From the NCBI GenBank assembly GCA_037501455.1, contig CM074864.1, positions 20,516,001 to 20,580,000 on the forward strand: DNA of 64,000 nt, in the 5' to 3' direction. Below the pieces are notes generated by a model. The model did not search any database. It was not told where the DNA came from and worked only from the letters and a program-made list of their open reading frames with translations. Below, piece after piece: positions 36,149 through 47,101 of this stretch; position 1 is the first letter of the stretch, and each line of letters begins with the position of its first letter. This DNA is from Lantana camara. Its lineage: Eukaryota > Streptophyta > Magnoliopsida > Lamiales > Verbenaceae. Both the position numbers and the translations under genes were made by a program.

Positions 36149-37913
36149 CATACGTGCATGCAATTCAAATATATTATACATAAGTATTACATAAAAATAT
36201 ATATACACGTAACCATGCATGCATTATTAAATGTATATATATATATCACATTTCATGCACACACAAAATACACACCCTTCACGCACACACCCATGCATGC
36301 ATAAACACACACACAATATATACATATATACAGCAACACACTCATGCATGCAACTCAACAATCAAGAGAGGAAAGGAAAAGAAAGAAGAAAGAGAACGAA
36401 GCAGCGGAAAAATTTGCAGAAAGAAACAGGGGTCGCGGTCGCGACCCATTTTCTTCATGAAAGGTAGCGGCCGCTACCCATAATTTTCGGAATTTTAGAA
36501 CAATTAAACACAATACGTGAGCAGCCAACTGTTCAGTCGCGGGCGCGACTGAATTACAGGCAATTAAGGTCGCGGGCGCGACCTGCGCAACCCAGCAAAA
36601 AAAATGACGCAGCAGCTGGACTAAAACAGAGCATCCCTAATTAAATCTTTAACCAACAGTATCAGGTAAGGTGAGGTAACAATTATGCATCAAAAATACT
36701 CTAAAACAACATGGAATTCAGCCCCAAGAAGAATCACACGTGAGATGAAGGCAAGGATAATCATTTCATACATTTTCTTCAAAATCTCATTAATGGCAAC
36801 TCATGAAATACTTAACCATAATAAAATACATGATGATGAATGTAGAGAGGAGATCAAGGCCATCATATTCATGCTTGGAATCAATTTAAATCATCAAAGA
36901 ATGAAAGAGATCAACCTATGACTTCAAAACCTAACTATTCACATGTATCTACATATCTCCAAGTATACCAGCTCAAAATCAGGGAAACATGGCTTAAAAT
37001 GACACATATTAGATGTATAACACAACCCTAAATGCACCTTGTGAATTGGATGAAAGATGAAAGAGATTTGAGGTTGAATCTCCAAGGTTGGGCATGTTGA
37101 CGGGAATGAACTGGAGTAGGGCTTGGGACAGATTTTTCTCTTGTTTTCTGAGTGTATCTCGATTGGAAAAGGGTATGGGAAGATAGTGGGTGTAACTAGG
37201 GTTCCATAGCCTCCAACCATGGTTAATTTGGTCAAGGTTTGAGTGAGATATGAATATTTTGGTAAACTGTGGCAGATTTGCTCCCGTTTCATTTTTCGGT
37301 TGAATTTCGGGGTTTCAAATGACGTTAGAAAAATGTAAGGCTAAGTTAACTAAACTCGAATTTTCGTTACGAGTTCAGCGAAGTTGACGGAACTCGAATC
37401 CGAGTTCCCGAGCTCAAGATATTAAATACGGAACCAAGGGTACGCTAAGTGCTCGTTAGCCCCCGATTTGGGTTCCAAAATTCAAATTAAATCCGAAACA
37501 CATGCAAATGAATCCGAAAATAAGAAACGAACAAATATTCATATACAAAACACGTATAAGTTCAACATATTAAATTTTCATGAAATTTCGGTATCGACTT
37601 AAATAGAAACGAAGCACGTAATTGTCACTTAAACGAAATGAAACAATAAAATACATAATATTACAATTAATATAAAATGAATACATATAGAATTTATAAA
37701 TATAAATGCATGCATTAAAATTTTCATGCACACGTACACGATTTATATATACATTTAAATATATTTTTGATATTAATGTTATTAAAGTAAAATAATTAAC
37801 ATTTAATACATATAAAATACAACTAAGTATATAAAACACGTATAAATAATTATTTCACGCAATTTGGTAAACACATACGTCATGCTGTACTACCTAAAAA
37901 CTGGGGCGTTACA
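34185..37913 (-). repeat. LARD-2 3' LTR
   Basis: Left copy. It contains a (TA)n tract (36101-36146) and four GC-rich palindromes (36431-36583). It keeps about 40 bases (about 35465-35505) that are missing from the right copy near 42437. Confidence 0.92.
36431..36583. repeat. Palindrome cluster, LARD-2 3' LTR (4 units)
   Basis: All four units are 16-mers with 6-nt arms and a 4-nt centre: GGTCGCGGTCGCGACC (36431-36446), GGTAGCGGCCGCTACC (36463-36478), AGTCGCGGGCGCGACT (36535-36550, arms extendable to 9 nt) and GGTCGCGGGCGCGACC (36568-36583). All four have fully complementary arms. Confidence 0.9.
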
Positions 37914-37948
37914 ACCTCTCCCCCTTAAAAGAATCCGTCCTCGGATTC
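37914..37948 (-). promoter_or_regulatory. LARD-2 polypurine tract and adjacent hairpin
   Basis: Plus strand CCTCTCCCCCTTAAAA (37915-37930) is a purine run in element sense, directly upstream of the 3' LTR. It is followed by GAATCCGTCCTCGGATTC (37931-37948), a perfect 7-bp stem with TCCT in the loop, identical to 4207-4224 in LARD-1. Confidence 0.85.
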
Positions 37949-37971
37949 ACTATCTGCTTGAAACAATTAAT

Positions 37972-38158
37972 GAAGGAACCCCGTTCCTCACAAACAACAA
38001 GGAGAGAGCCCCTTCTCTCGGGCAGCAATGAGAGAACCCCGTCTCTCCAACAACAATGAGAGAATCCCATCTCTCGCAAGCAAAGAGAGCACCCCGTCTC
38101 TCGAACGAAAATAAGAGCATCCCCGTCTCTTACAAACAACGAGAGCACCCCGTCTCTC
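37972..38158 (-). repeat. Hairpin array near the PPT of LARD-2 (7 units plus a decayed one)
   Basis: Inverted repeats spaced about 28-30 bases apart with loops close to AACCCCGT or CACCCCGT: AGGAA/TTCCT (37974-37988), GAGAG/CTCTC at 38002-38019, 38030-38047, 38058-38075, 38085-38102 and 38141-38158, and TAAGAG/CTCTTA at 38112-38132. An eighth unit near 38167-38185 has decayed. LARD-1 has four units, so copy number varies between families. Confidence 0.85.
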
Positions 38159-39376
38159 GAACAAAAATAAGAGCAAGGAAGTCTCCAATACTCCCAAGCC
38201 ACACACGCAAAACCATAATTAAAATCACGTAAGACACCCAAAACAAATAGTAGATATCAGCCATGTTGATCAACAATTACTTTACATAGTTTAACTTGAT
38301 AAGAAAACGATGCACATAACAAGGAAATTATTACATTAAATTTGTATGAATGTATGTATCATGGATGCTATAAGTACCGTTCACCGTAGTTGCGAAATTT
38401 AAAATTGTAAGTTATCATCATCCAGGGTATGATCTGTCCCGACAGTGAGTTCAGTTCTCGATTTGTTCTTAAACTCTTCGGGATACGCAACAAAGCAATT
38501 GATGAATCCTTTAAGGATTATACTCGTAGATCCCTTCTGACTTGTACTACTTCCAGTCTTCACCATTTCCCCTAATCCTCATTCGTCCAACCAATTCTTT
38601 TTAATTAACCGAGCTTGACCTCTCAGAATGCCCTTAAATCGTCCGTCCCGAAATCCGATCCATAGTTACTACCCTTACTCATATCGAAGTCTAACCTATT
38701 CTCGAAGATAGCTACTCCTGGCAACACTGATGGTTCAATACCGAGCTTGAGATATTTGTTATTATGATTCCTTTCTCAACACGAATTCTTTCCCAACTTC
38801 TGTTCATGTTATCCGTTTATTCTCTTTAACCCCTTTAAAGTTATATTCAGTAATTAGCCCCATATTTCTTGAATCGAAGACAGACTGCTCTTAATGATTC
38901 TTGAAGTTTGATGTAATCCTCCAATTATCATCCTTTTCTATTTGGTCCCTTCTTAAGTTTCCTTCTGGATTACCTTTGATATAACCAATAACTTAATAAT
39001 ATTGTCCCGGACCCCTTCGTACTTCATTGAATCAATCTTGATTGACACCACCCTATAATATGATAACTTGATTCGATTTCTCTTGTTAATTATAACTTAG
39101 GAGTTCACAGAAACTCCCTTATGATTCCATCACTTCCAGACTGGAACTCCATACATAGAAATGTTCAATGAACCATTTCTCTTATATCTCGTAAAATCTT
39201 CACCCGAGTTTAGCAACGTAGCTTCTTTCTTACAGCTTAACCATTACAGTCGTCTTATTCATTTCCATTTGCCACCATTAAAATTTCCAAATTCTCCTCA
39301 ATTCACATCCCCGTTGTTGCTACTAGCATGTTCATTCGAGCACTACTTCCATCCTCCACTTTATCTCTTGGTCGTG

Positions 39377-39391
39377 CTCTCCCCCTTAAAA
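39377..39391 (-). promoter_or_regulatory. Central polypurine-tract-like site, LARD-2
   Basis: CTCTCCCCCTTAAAA, matching the core of the 3' PPT, about 1.47 kb inside the element and collinear with 5525-5536 of LARD-1. Confidence 0.55.
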
Positions 39392-40165
39392 TTTTTGATC
39401 TTACATGTCAAATTCCATTAGTCCTTCTTTCATTGAAATTCTTGATGAGTCATTTCCATTAGGAAGGGTTTTAATAAAAATGACGGCCCAATGGTTTCAC
39501 CTTTCATTTCTCTTCTAATCCTCTTGAGGTGCAGGACTCCTTCCTCTATTCGAATTCCCGTTCCATCAACCTACCCCTTTTCCTGAAATTCTTGATTTCC
39601 AAAGTCATCTTCCTTGTAACGTACCATCCCATTATTTCTTTTCCTCCTAACTCCGAGGTGGTCCGATGGAAGAGATACTTGATAAGTGACATGAAAGAAT
39701 TTCCTATCAATTAAACACTAGAATGCATGTCGGGTTAAAATGATGATGCATGTGACACACTTACGATAATTAAATACGTAGCACATTAGGGCAACGAAAT
39801 CAATTAAAAATGCACGCACGAATATAAGCAAAGAAAAATAAATAATTGACGTGAAGTATGATGCACATGCTATGAATGTTTTGGAACCTGTCACCAGTGT
39901 GATAACTTGTTAGTTCGGTAGCTTTACTTGTTCCTCCAATCACGAGGTTACTTTGACTTGCTGATTATTCCTTGCCTTTCCCACGGTCTTCAAATTTCCA
40001 TGAATCTTGGTGCTTCACTTGCGTCTTCCACGATTCGAAATTGCAATTTCTTGATCCCTAATTCTTCCACGTCCACGGAGTTAGCATCCAAACTTCTCCT
40101 CGAAATTTGACCTTTACCTCTAATCGTCACCTCGATAAAAAATCCCGCGCTTATCCTTTGTGAAT

Positions 40166-40444
40166 TTAATTCACCTCCAATTGCTTATACTTGAGCGCAT
40201 GATTTCCTTGCAAGGAGTCTTTGCCTTTCCTTACCGTTTCCATTTGTTGCTCCATATCTTCCAATTCAACCTCACAACATGACAATTCAGTTTGGATTTG
40301 GAAAATGAATTCAAATCCTGTCCGTGGTATAGTCACCTTCCATAATTGTGTATTTTCCACGTTATTTGACTCCTTCAAATCCTCTTCCGACTCGTTTTCC
40401 ATCTTAATCGAAATCCAGAGTACCCAAGTCCAAACTCTTCCCAA
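40166..40444 (-). pseudogene. Unassigned reading frame remnant, LARD-2
   Basis: A 92-codon open frame, acidic then mixed-charge (MENESEEDLKESNNVENT near residues 15-32, ELSCCEVELEDMEQQMETV near 53-71, ending KYKQLEVN). Spacing of hydrophobic residues in the last third suggests a coiled coil. A frameshifted counterpart exists in LARD-1 at 6395-6737. I do not recognise a family. It is too short and isolated to call a gene, but protein-level similarity between two diverged LARDs suggests the ancestor encoded something here. Confidence 0.45.
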
Positions 40445-41121
40445 TTTTGACTTCTACAAGCTCGATTTCTAATTATCAGGTTTATTTAGAAACCCTTCTT
40501 TGATAATTCTTGGCATAATTCTCACAAGATCCATTTACCTGAACTCTGAACTAAAATACCTTCAAGGTTCATAAACTCTACTCCTTAGGTTGAGCAATCC
40601 CTTGAATCCAATTGAAGTACTCTAAGTAGTGGATTCACATAAATTGATCTTCCGAGTCACAACCATCCCACGATTAACCTTTATTTCCACCAAATGTCCC
40701 TCTACCATCACATCTTTAAAGTCGAACCTCCCATTCCGGTTCCTATCCCTTGCTCTAACTCCATCTATAAAGCCACGCATCTAGCATTCTCTATATTCAT
40801 CCCCGTGGTATCCTTCCTATCTTCTATGCCTAAAAAAGAGCTTGTAAAAGGGCGTTGTTAGCGTGATATTTGGCTGTGGTTTGATATTATCCTCGTAACC
40901 TGTAATTCATAACTTACTTCAAGGGTACATGCATGCGATTAGTGAATGCTCATGGCACGTATTCAACACGAAAGGCAAGGACCATAGAATAATGCAACAG
41001 ATAATTTCAACAAAATTCGAAAGGACATCCCAATTTCATATTTAAGATCGATGCAATGCACACGTTGTCACGTAGTTCCTAAGCCGTAAGACCTAGACTG
41101 ACTCAAACACAACTCCAGAAC

Positions 41122-41158
41122 ACTGGTTTTGCAACCGGGCTCTGATACCACTTAAGGA
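41122..41158 (-). promoter_or_regulatory. LARD-2 primer-binding site and leader hairpin
   Basis: GGCTCTGATACCA at 41138-41150 pairs with initiator-methionine tRNA, with 8 bases (CTTAAGGA) to the LTR, exactly as in LARD-1. In element sense the leader continues CCCGGTT-GCAA-AACC, a shorter form of the Gypsy-1 stem. Confidence 0.88.
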
Positions 41159-43029
41159 TGTAGCACCTCGCACGTGAGGCACCACATCCCATGCACTATG
41201 GCTCAACACGAGTAACGAAATGGGAAGTCTGCACCCGTATCAAACCATAGCAAACGGGAGACAAACAAAACAAACCTCCTAAGGTAGGCGGAACTTACCC
41301 TGCACTTATAACCAACTAACAAAGCATAATGCAACGGGAAACAAAATCCGATCACATGCATTGGCCACGGGGCTGCAGAAATTAAGCACACCAACCACAC
41401 GCAGGCTTGGGCACCTCAGGCCTCTTTTAATTCATATCGAAGCCCGGCAAAGCAATTTTAATATGAAATACATAAAGATTCAAGTTCATAATTTACAAGG
41501 CCGAATCATATACAATTCAAATACATATGCGAGTGCAAAGACTCTTCTAGATTAACCTGAACGACTCAAAGACTCAACACAAATCCGCCTAGCTCGAAAC
41601 TCCAAAGCCAAACCTGCGCACTAAAAGATTAGGGAGGGAGAGAGTCAGTCTCTAGAAAACTGAGTGAGCAGGAGTGATATACGTATATATAAAACATGCA
41701 CATGCAAGTCATAAATCCTGAGCAAGGTTTTATTTAAAATTAGTTCCCAAAAGGGCAAGAGAATGACCTAGCAATACTCGGACTTTGCGACTAATCATAT
41801 TAATTCATTACGTTCATAAATCATACATAAACATATAGGCTCGGCGAGTAAGCGTGCATCATCTCCAACCAAACTCCGACTGTGTACGACACATATCATT
41901 AATATTTTAAATAGGTGATCATGCAATATATCATAATACATGCAGTTCATATATCATATCATAGAACATATTCGTTTGGGCAATCCGTGTCCCGGCCTTC
42001 CCACACGGTGCATATCAATCATATCATAACATAATCATATTCATAAAACAAGTTCCAACCTTCTTCCTCCGGGTGGTGGACGGGTTAGCAAGACCCGACC
42101 ACCTCATACATAGGCCAATGGGGTTTCATGACTCCCCCAAGGGCACTCAGCTCCCATTCCCCGCTAAAACTCCTAGCGAGGGCCGGTATCGCCCTAACAT
42201 AGTGGAACTAGCACATGGGATCACCGTCGGCCCATGCCTCCCCGGATAGCCACATGTACTAAGTCCCTGGGCCCGTGATCATATCATACATGCATAATCT
42301 CGCCAAAACATTTACTTCATACTTAGGATACATACTATAAGAAAATATACCTTACCGTGCAACTCGGCATACGCTATACATGTACCTCTCCGTGTCATTC
42401 TAATCCGTAGCTAGCCTGAAGACATACGGTTTGGAGCATACGTATAATTTCAGAAGAATTTACTCAATGGCCCCACTTTGTAAAGATAACATATATATAC
42501 ATAAGGTTTTAGGCCAAAACTTGTCACATAAAGGTTATAGGGTTTGTACATAACTAGAACGAAAACACCCTCACCTGGAGCGTGGCGATACAAGGATACG
42601 AGTCACCAAATGCCTAGTTGGTCAAAGTATCTCCACCCTAGAGATAAACTGTACAACAAGAGAAACAAGGTGTACTTGTGAGACTCAAGACTCCAAATGA
42701 ACCATATAAGACGCACGGCATGTAATGAATAAGATATGAATGCGTCAAAGTTGATATTATGTCATGAGAATGTTCATGTGCACTATTAAGAAAATTAAGA
42801 CATATAACCAAGACATTTGTTCATTCATTCCATTCAATTTCATAAATTCATAATTCATATCGATTTAATCTAAGAATTCACGTAATAATCATAGCACATA
42901 GTATTCATGTTTGCAATTAGAAATAGGGTAAATAAAACGTTCAACAAATAATCGGTAAATCAAATACGTAAAATAGCTATCAATTAAATTCTAAAATTGA
43001 ATTAAATCAACTAATATTTAAAATATATA

Positions 43030-43074
<45 letters not shown>

Positions 43075-44836
43075 CATACGTGCATGCAATTCAAATATAC
43101 TATACATAAGTATTACATAAAAATATATATACACGTAACCATGCATGCATTATTAAATGTATATATATATATATATCACATTTCATGCACACACAAAATA
43201 CACACCCTTCACGCACACACCCATGCATGCATAAACACACACACAATATATACATATATACAACAACACACTCATGCATGCAACTCAACAATCAAGAGAG
43301 GAAAGGAAAAGAAAGAAGAAAGAGAACGAAGCAGCGGAAAAATTTGCAGAAAGAAACTGGGGTCGCGGTCGCGACCCATTTTCTTCATGAAATGGTAGCG
43401 GCCGCTACCCATAATTTTCAGAATTTTAGAACAATTAAACACAATACGTGAGCAGCCAACTGTTCAGTCGAGGGCGCGACTGAATTACAGGCAATTAAGG
43501 TCGCGGGCGCGACCTGCGCAACCCAGCAAAAAAAATGACGCAGCAGCTGGACTAAAACAGAGCATCCCTAATTAAATCTTTAACCAACAGTATCAGGTAA
43601 GGTGAGGTAACAATTATGCATCAAAAATACTCTAAAACAACATGGAATTCAGCCCCAAGAAGAATCACACGTGAGATGAAGGCAAGGATGATCATTTCAT
43701 ACATTTTCTTCAAAATCTCATTAATGGCAACTCATGAAATACTTAACCATTCATGATCATGAATGTAGAGAGGAGATCAAGTCCATCATATTCATGCTTG
43801 GAATCAATTTAAATCATCAAAGAATGAAAGAGATCAACCTATGACTTCAAAACCTAACTATTCACATGTATCTACATATCTCCAAGTATACCAGCTCAAA
43901 ATCAGGGAAACATGGCTTAAAATGACACATATTAGATGTATAACACAACCCTAAATGCACCTTGTGAATTGGATGAAAGATGAAAGAGATTTGAGGTTGA
44001 ATCTCCAAGGTTGGGCATGGTGACGGGAATGAACTGGAGTAGGGCTTGGGATAGATTTTTCTCTTGTTTTCTGAGTGTATCTCGATTGGAAAAGGGTATG
44101 GGAAGATAGTGGGTGTAACTAGGGTTCCATAGCCTCCAACCATGGTTAATTTGGTCAAGGTTTGAGTGAGATATGAATATTTTGGTAAACTGTGGCAGAT
44201 TTGCTCCCGTTTCGTTTTTCGGTTGAATTTCAGGGTTTCAAATGACGTTAGAAAAATGTAAGGCTAAGTTCACTAAACTCGAATTTTCGTTACGAGTTCG
44301 GAGAAGTTGACGGAACTCGAATCCGAGTTCCCGAGCTCAAGATATTAAATACGGAACCAAGGGTACGCTAAGTGCTCGTTAGCCCCCGACTTGGATTTCA
44401 AAATTCAAATTAAATCCGAAACACATGCAAATGAATCCGAAAATAAGAAACGAACAAATATTCATATACAAAACACGTATAAGTTCAACATATTAAATTT
44501 TCATGAAATTTCGGTATCGACTTAAATAGAAACGAAGCACGTAATTGTCACTTAAACGAAATGAAACAATAAAATACATAATATTACAATTAATATAAAA
44601 TGAATACATATAGAATTTATAAATATAAATGCATGCATTAAAATTTTCATGCACACGTACACGATTTATATATACATTTAAATATATTTTTGATATTAAT
44701 GTTATTAAAGTAAAATAATTAACATTTAATACATATAAAATACAACTAAGTATATAAAACACGTATAAATAATTATTTCTCGCAATTTGGTAAACACATA
44801 CGTCATGCTGTACTACCTAAAAACTGGGGCGTTACA
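41159..44836 (-). repeat. LARD-2 5' LTR
   Basis: Right copy, 3678 bp. Palindromes lie at 43361-43376, 43394-43409, 43466-43481 (one arm mutated) and 43499-43514. The (TA)n tract is at 43033-43072. It lacks about 40 bases present near 35465-35505 of the other LTR. Confidence 0.92.
43361..43514. repeat. Palindrome cluster, LARD-2 5' LTR (4 units)
   Basis: Same four units as 36431-36583. Three are perfect; the third has AGTCGA in place of AGTCGC. The cluster lies about 1.32-1.48 kb from the element-sense LTR start. Confidence 0.9.
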
Positions 44837-44860
44837 CACACGAACATGCACACACACACG

Positions 44861-44888
<28 letters not shown>
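44837..44888. repeat. CA-repeat flank with LARD-2 right TSD
   Basis: CACAC at 44837-44841 duplicates 34180-34184. It is followed by a longer (CA)n run to about 44888. Confidence 0.8.
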
Positions 44889-44891
<3 letters not shown>

Positions 44892-46767
44892 TCAAATTAT
44901 GATCTTGTTCTAACCTGTGGTTCAAGTTCATATTATTAGAAGCATGTGTGATCTAGATTAAAAAGGTATAACCTAAGGTTACAAGGTCTAGTTAAAGTAC
45001 TATTCTATCTTAGGTTATAAGGTGTGACACTAATTAAGTGTATAAGATATGATCATATAATATCCCATTAATCCAGGTCATAACATAAGATCAATTCATA
45101 ATATATGAATCATATAACAATGTAGCATCATGTCATAACATAAGTCATAGCATAGCATGAGCATTGATCATATAATATGTGACAATTAAATCAATTGACA
45201 ATATGTAACATGTTGTGACATAATTGATCATATAATATTATTTCATTAAATAACATGCATAAACATAATTTAAATATCATAAACCGACATCAATATACAA
45301 CATATATAAATCCTAAAGCATGATCATAGCATATATTAAACTAATTCATAACATATCATAGCATATTATAAACAATTAAATCACATGAACAACTATTCAA
45401 ATATATCATAAAACTATACCATAAATGCATAAAATAAAATCCTATATGGCTTAGGGAAGACCCTAAGACCCAACCTAAACATAATATAAATAAACCATAA
45501 CATAAAAAAATAAATTAAACTAAAACATAACATAAAACTATAGCATAAAAAATAAAAGAACTAACCTAAATTGGGAAGGGGGAGGGGGGGAGTGCTTCGG
45601 CACTAGAGGGGGGAAAGGGAGGAAGAATAGGTCTTGTTAACACAAGATTGAGCAAGGAAATGAATGGCATGAGGGTGGTATTTATAGTTGTTGGGAGACC
45701 CCCTCTCCTTGCAATAAAACTATCTCCAAGGTAGGAGAGCAAAGTGTAGTAGCTTCTCTTGTAAGCTTGGCCTTAGGAATTAAATAAAAATAGGAAATAA
45801 AGGGTATTTAGGCAATTTAACATGGAAAATACGAAGACGAGCTGCTGGAAGTTGGTATATGTGAATCGGACAAAAATTAACTTCGAAACGAATATTTACT
45901 CGATGAAAATGGATTTACCGTTAGAAAGATACATTAGTTTTAAAGAATATAAACTTGAACGTTTTAAACGAATACGAATGAAAAATGACCTCCGATCATG
46001 ATTTGAAAGTCCAGATTGTTTTAAAATGCCATAAAATAAATTGACAATCGTTTTAAGCCCAATATTGACTATAAAAAGTTTTACCGATAAAAAGTTAGAA
46101 ACATAGGATGAATAGTAACTTTATTTTTAAAAACATTTTATTCAAAAATCGAGTTAGGGCTTGAATGAAGAGATGTAATCAATCTAAAAATTCATGAAAT
46201 GAATCAAGAAGTACTTTAAACCCAAATTTGAAAAGTAGAAGTTCTCCGAACGAAAAACCGTTCGTAGAAGGAATAGTGAATTAAGGTTTTAAATAAACGT
46301 TTAATTTGAAATGAAGTTTGAAATAGATTTTCAAGTCCAGAATGATTTCAAAAGACTCGTATCGAATCAAGGATTGATTCGACTATAAATTTGAGTAGTA
46401 AAAGGTGTCCGAATCAAAACCTGTTTGCAAGATGAATAGTAACTTTGGACGATAAGTGCCCCGAAATGCCCTTAATGCTAAAGAAAGGAATCTGAATCTT
46501 GGAAAACAAGTTCAAATGATTGGAAACATGGATTATAAACCTCTAAGGTTCGAGTGACAAGATGGGTAAAGTAAGCTCGGTAAATGAATAGTAAAGTGGT
46601 TAAAAGGTAAGTAATTCCCCCTTAACGTACTAAAAATCACATATGAGCATGTTGATCAGATAAGAATGCAATGTATGAGGTTTTGTAAAGTTGGATCATG
46701 GTCTATAAACGCTTTACCACTGCCCTTAGCTTACCATTTCAACCAAGCCCCATTACGGGTTGTTACA
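44842..46767 (-). repeat. LTR-B piece 4 with promoter-like sequence
   Basis: AT-rich right part of LTR-B containing repeated CATAACATA-like strings (45040-45560). On the minus strand TATAAATA lies at 45679-45686, and a small UUCG-type hairpin (AGTGC-TTCG-GCACT) at 45588-45601. The right edge is GTTGTTACA. No gene is seen. Confidence 0.75.
45679..45686 (-). promoter_or_regulatory. TATA box of LTR-B
   Basis: The minus strand reads CTATAAATACC, a good plant TATA box, about 1.08 kb from the element-sense LTR start. Promoter function is inferred. Confidence 0.55.
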
Positions 46768-46772
46768 GTTTA
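46768..46772. repeat. LTR-B target-site duplication, right copy (GTTTA)
   Basis: Identical to 19866-19870. The distance of 26.9 kb is explained by three later insertions inside LTR-B. Confidence 0.88.
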
Positions 46773-46848
46773 TGTACGGATTTTCCATTTCGTATGTGGA
46801 TTGAACTATAGTGCGGGGATGTGGCATCCTAGCATGTCGAGTGCTGAA
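46773..46848 (+). mobile_element. Gypsy-1 5' LTR, right end piece
   Basis: Aligns with 52259-52333, the 3' LTR end (GTGCGGGGATGTGGCATCCTAG). The terminal CA is mutated (GTGCTGAA). It is followed after 8 bases by the PBS. Confidence 0.87.
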
Positions 46849-46856
46849 TCTTAAGG

Positions 46857-46885
46857 TGGTATCAGAGCCCGGTTGCAAAACCGGG
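46857..46885 (+). promoter_or_regulatory. Gypsy-1 primer-binding site and GNRA-type leader hairpin
   Basis: TGGTATCAGAGCC (46857-46869) pairs with initiator-methionine tRNA. CCCGGTT (46868-46874), GCAA, AACCGGG (46879-46885) form a perfect 7-bp stem with a GNRA tetraloop just downstream. The leader that follows (GGCATAGGAA, TTGTCAAC) is also shared with LARD-1. Confidence 0.88.
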
Positions 46886-47101
46886 TCTCAAGCACCGTGT
46901 CTCGGGAGTCTAGGTCGCAAGGCATAGGAATTAATTGTCAACTTGAGAGTATTGCATCTTTTCTTGAAATTATTTGACTTATTTGAATTATTTTAATCAC
47001 TTGAATTACTTGAAGTATGTAATTTAATTTTACCATGAGATTTAATTGCAATCATTTTCACTTACTAATTCAACATGCATATCCAGTGTCTTGATTTCAG
47101 G

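Larger units (their letters stand above)
37914..41158 (-). mobile_element. LARD-2 internal region, non-coding
   Basis: About 3.2 kb. In minus-strand order it holds the PBS and leader hairpin, a decayed frame (40166-40444), a PPT-like tract (39377-39391), the hairpin array, a conserved hairpin and the PPT. No retroviral enzyme motif is visible. The minus-strand open frame at 37909-38241 is only the translation of the hairpin array, and plus-strand frames such as 39161-39421 are antisense. Confidence 0.85.
34185..44836 (-). mobile_element. LARD-2: complete non-autonomous LTR retrotransposon
   Basis: Long LTRs at 34185-37913 and 41159-44836 begin TGTAGCACC and end GGGGCGTTACA. CACAC flanks both sides (34180-34184, 44837-44841). 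The PPT abuts the left LTR and the PBS the right one, so it lies on the minus strand. The internal region of about 3.2 kb has no gag or pol. It is a relative of LARD-1: termini, PPT, PPT-adjacent hairpin, hairpin array, central PPT-like tract and parts of the interior are shared, while the LTR bodies have diverged widely. Its own two LTRs are very similar, so insertion was recent. Confidence 0.93.
19871..46767 (-). mobile_element. LTR-B: solo LTR of LARD-type family, split by three insertions
   Basis: It begins TGTAGCGCCC at 19871 and ends GGGTTGTTACA at 46767, flanked by GTTTA on both sides. Removing Copia-2, LTR-C and LARD-2, each with one TSD copy, leaves about 3.9 kb in four pieces: 19871-21196, 30483-30531, 33599-34184 and 44842-46767. 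That is the size of one LARD-type LTR. There is no PBS or PPT, so this is a solo LTR left by recombination between the two LTRs of a former element. Terminal bases place it in the LARD/Gypsy-1 LTR superfamily, minus orientation. Confidence 0.85.

Noticed and set aside
37909..38241. A 110-codon minus-strand frame with internal peptide repeats resembling RDGVLSL.
   Set aside because: It is the translation of the hairpin array near the LARD-2 PPT; repeat units vary in length and shift frame.
39161..39421. Plus-strand open frame of 86 codons in the LARD-2 interior.
   Set aside because: Antisense to the element and composition-driven; the LARD-1 counterpart is not open.
46857..46869. Matches to initiator-methionine tRNA (also near 7600, 17236, 28265, 41144, 54167) as possible tRNA genes.
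   Set aside because: Only the 3' terminal 11-13 bases match and each lies beside an LTR, as expected of primer-binding sites.
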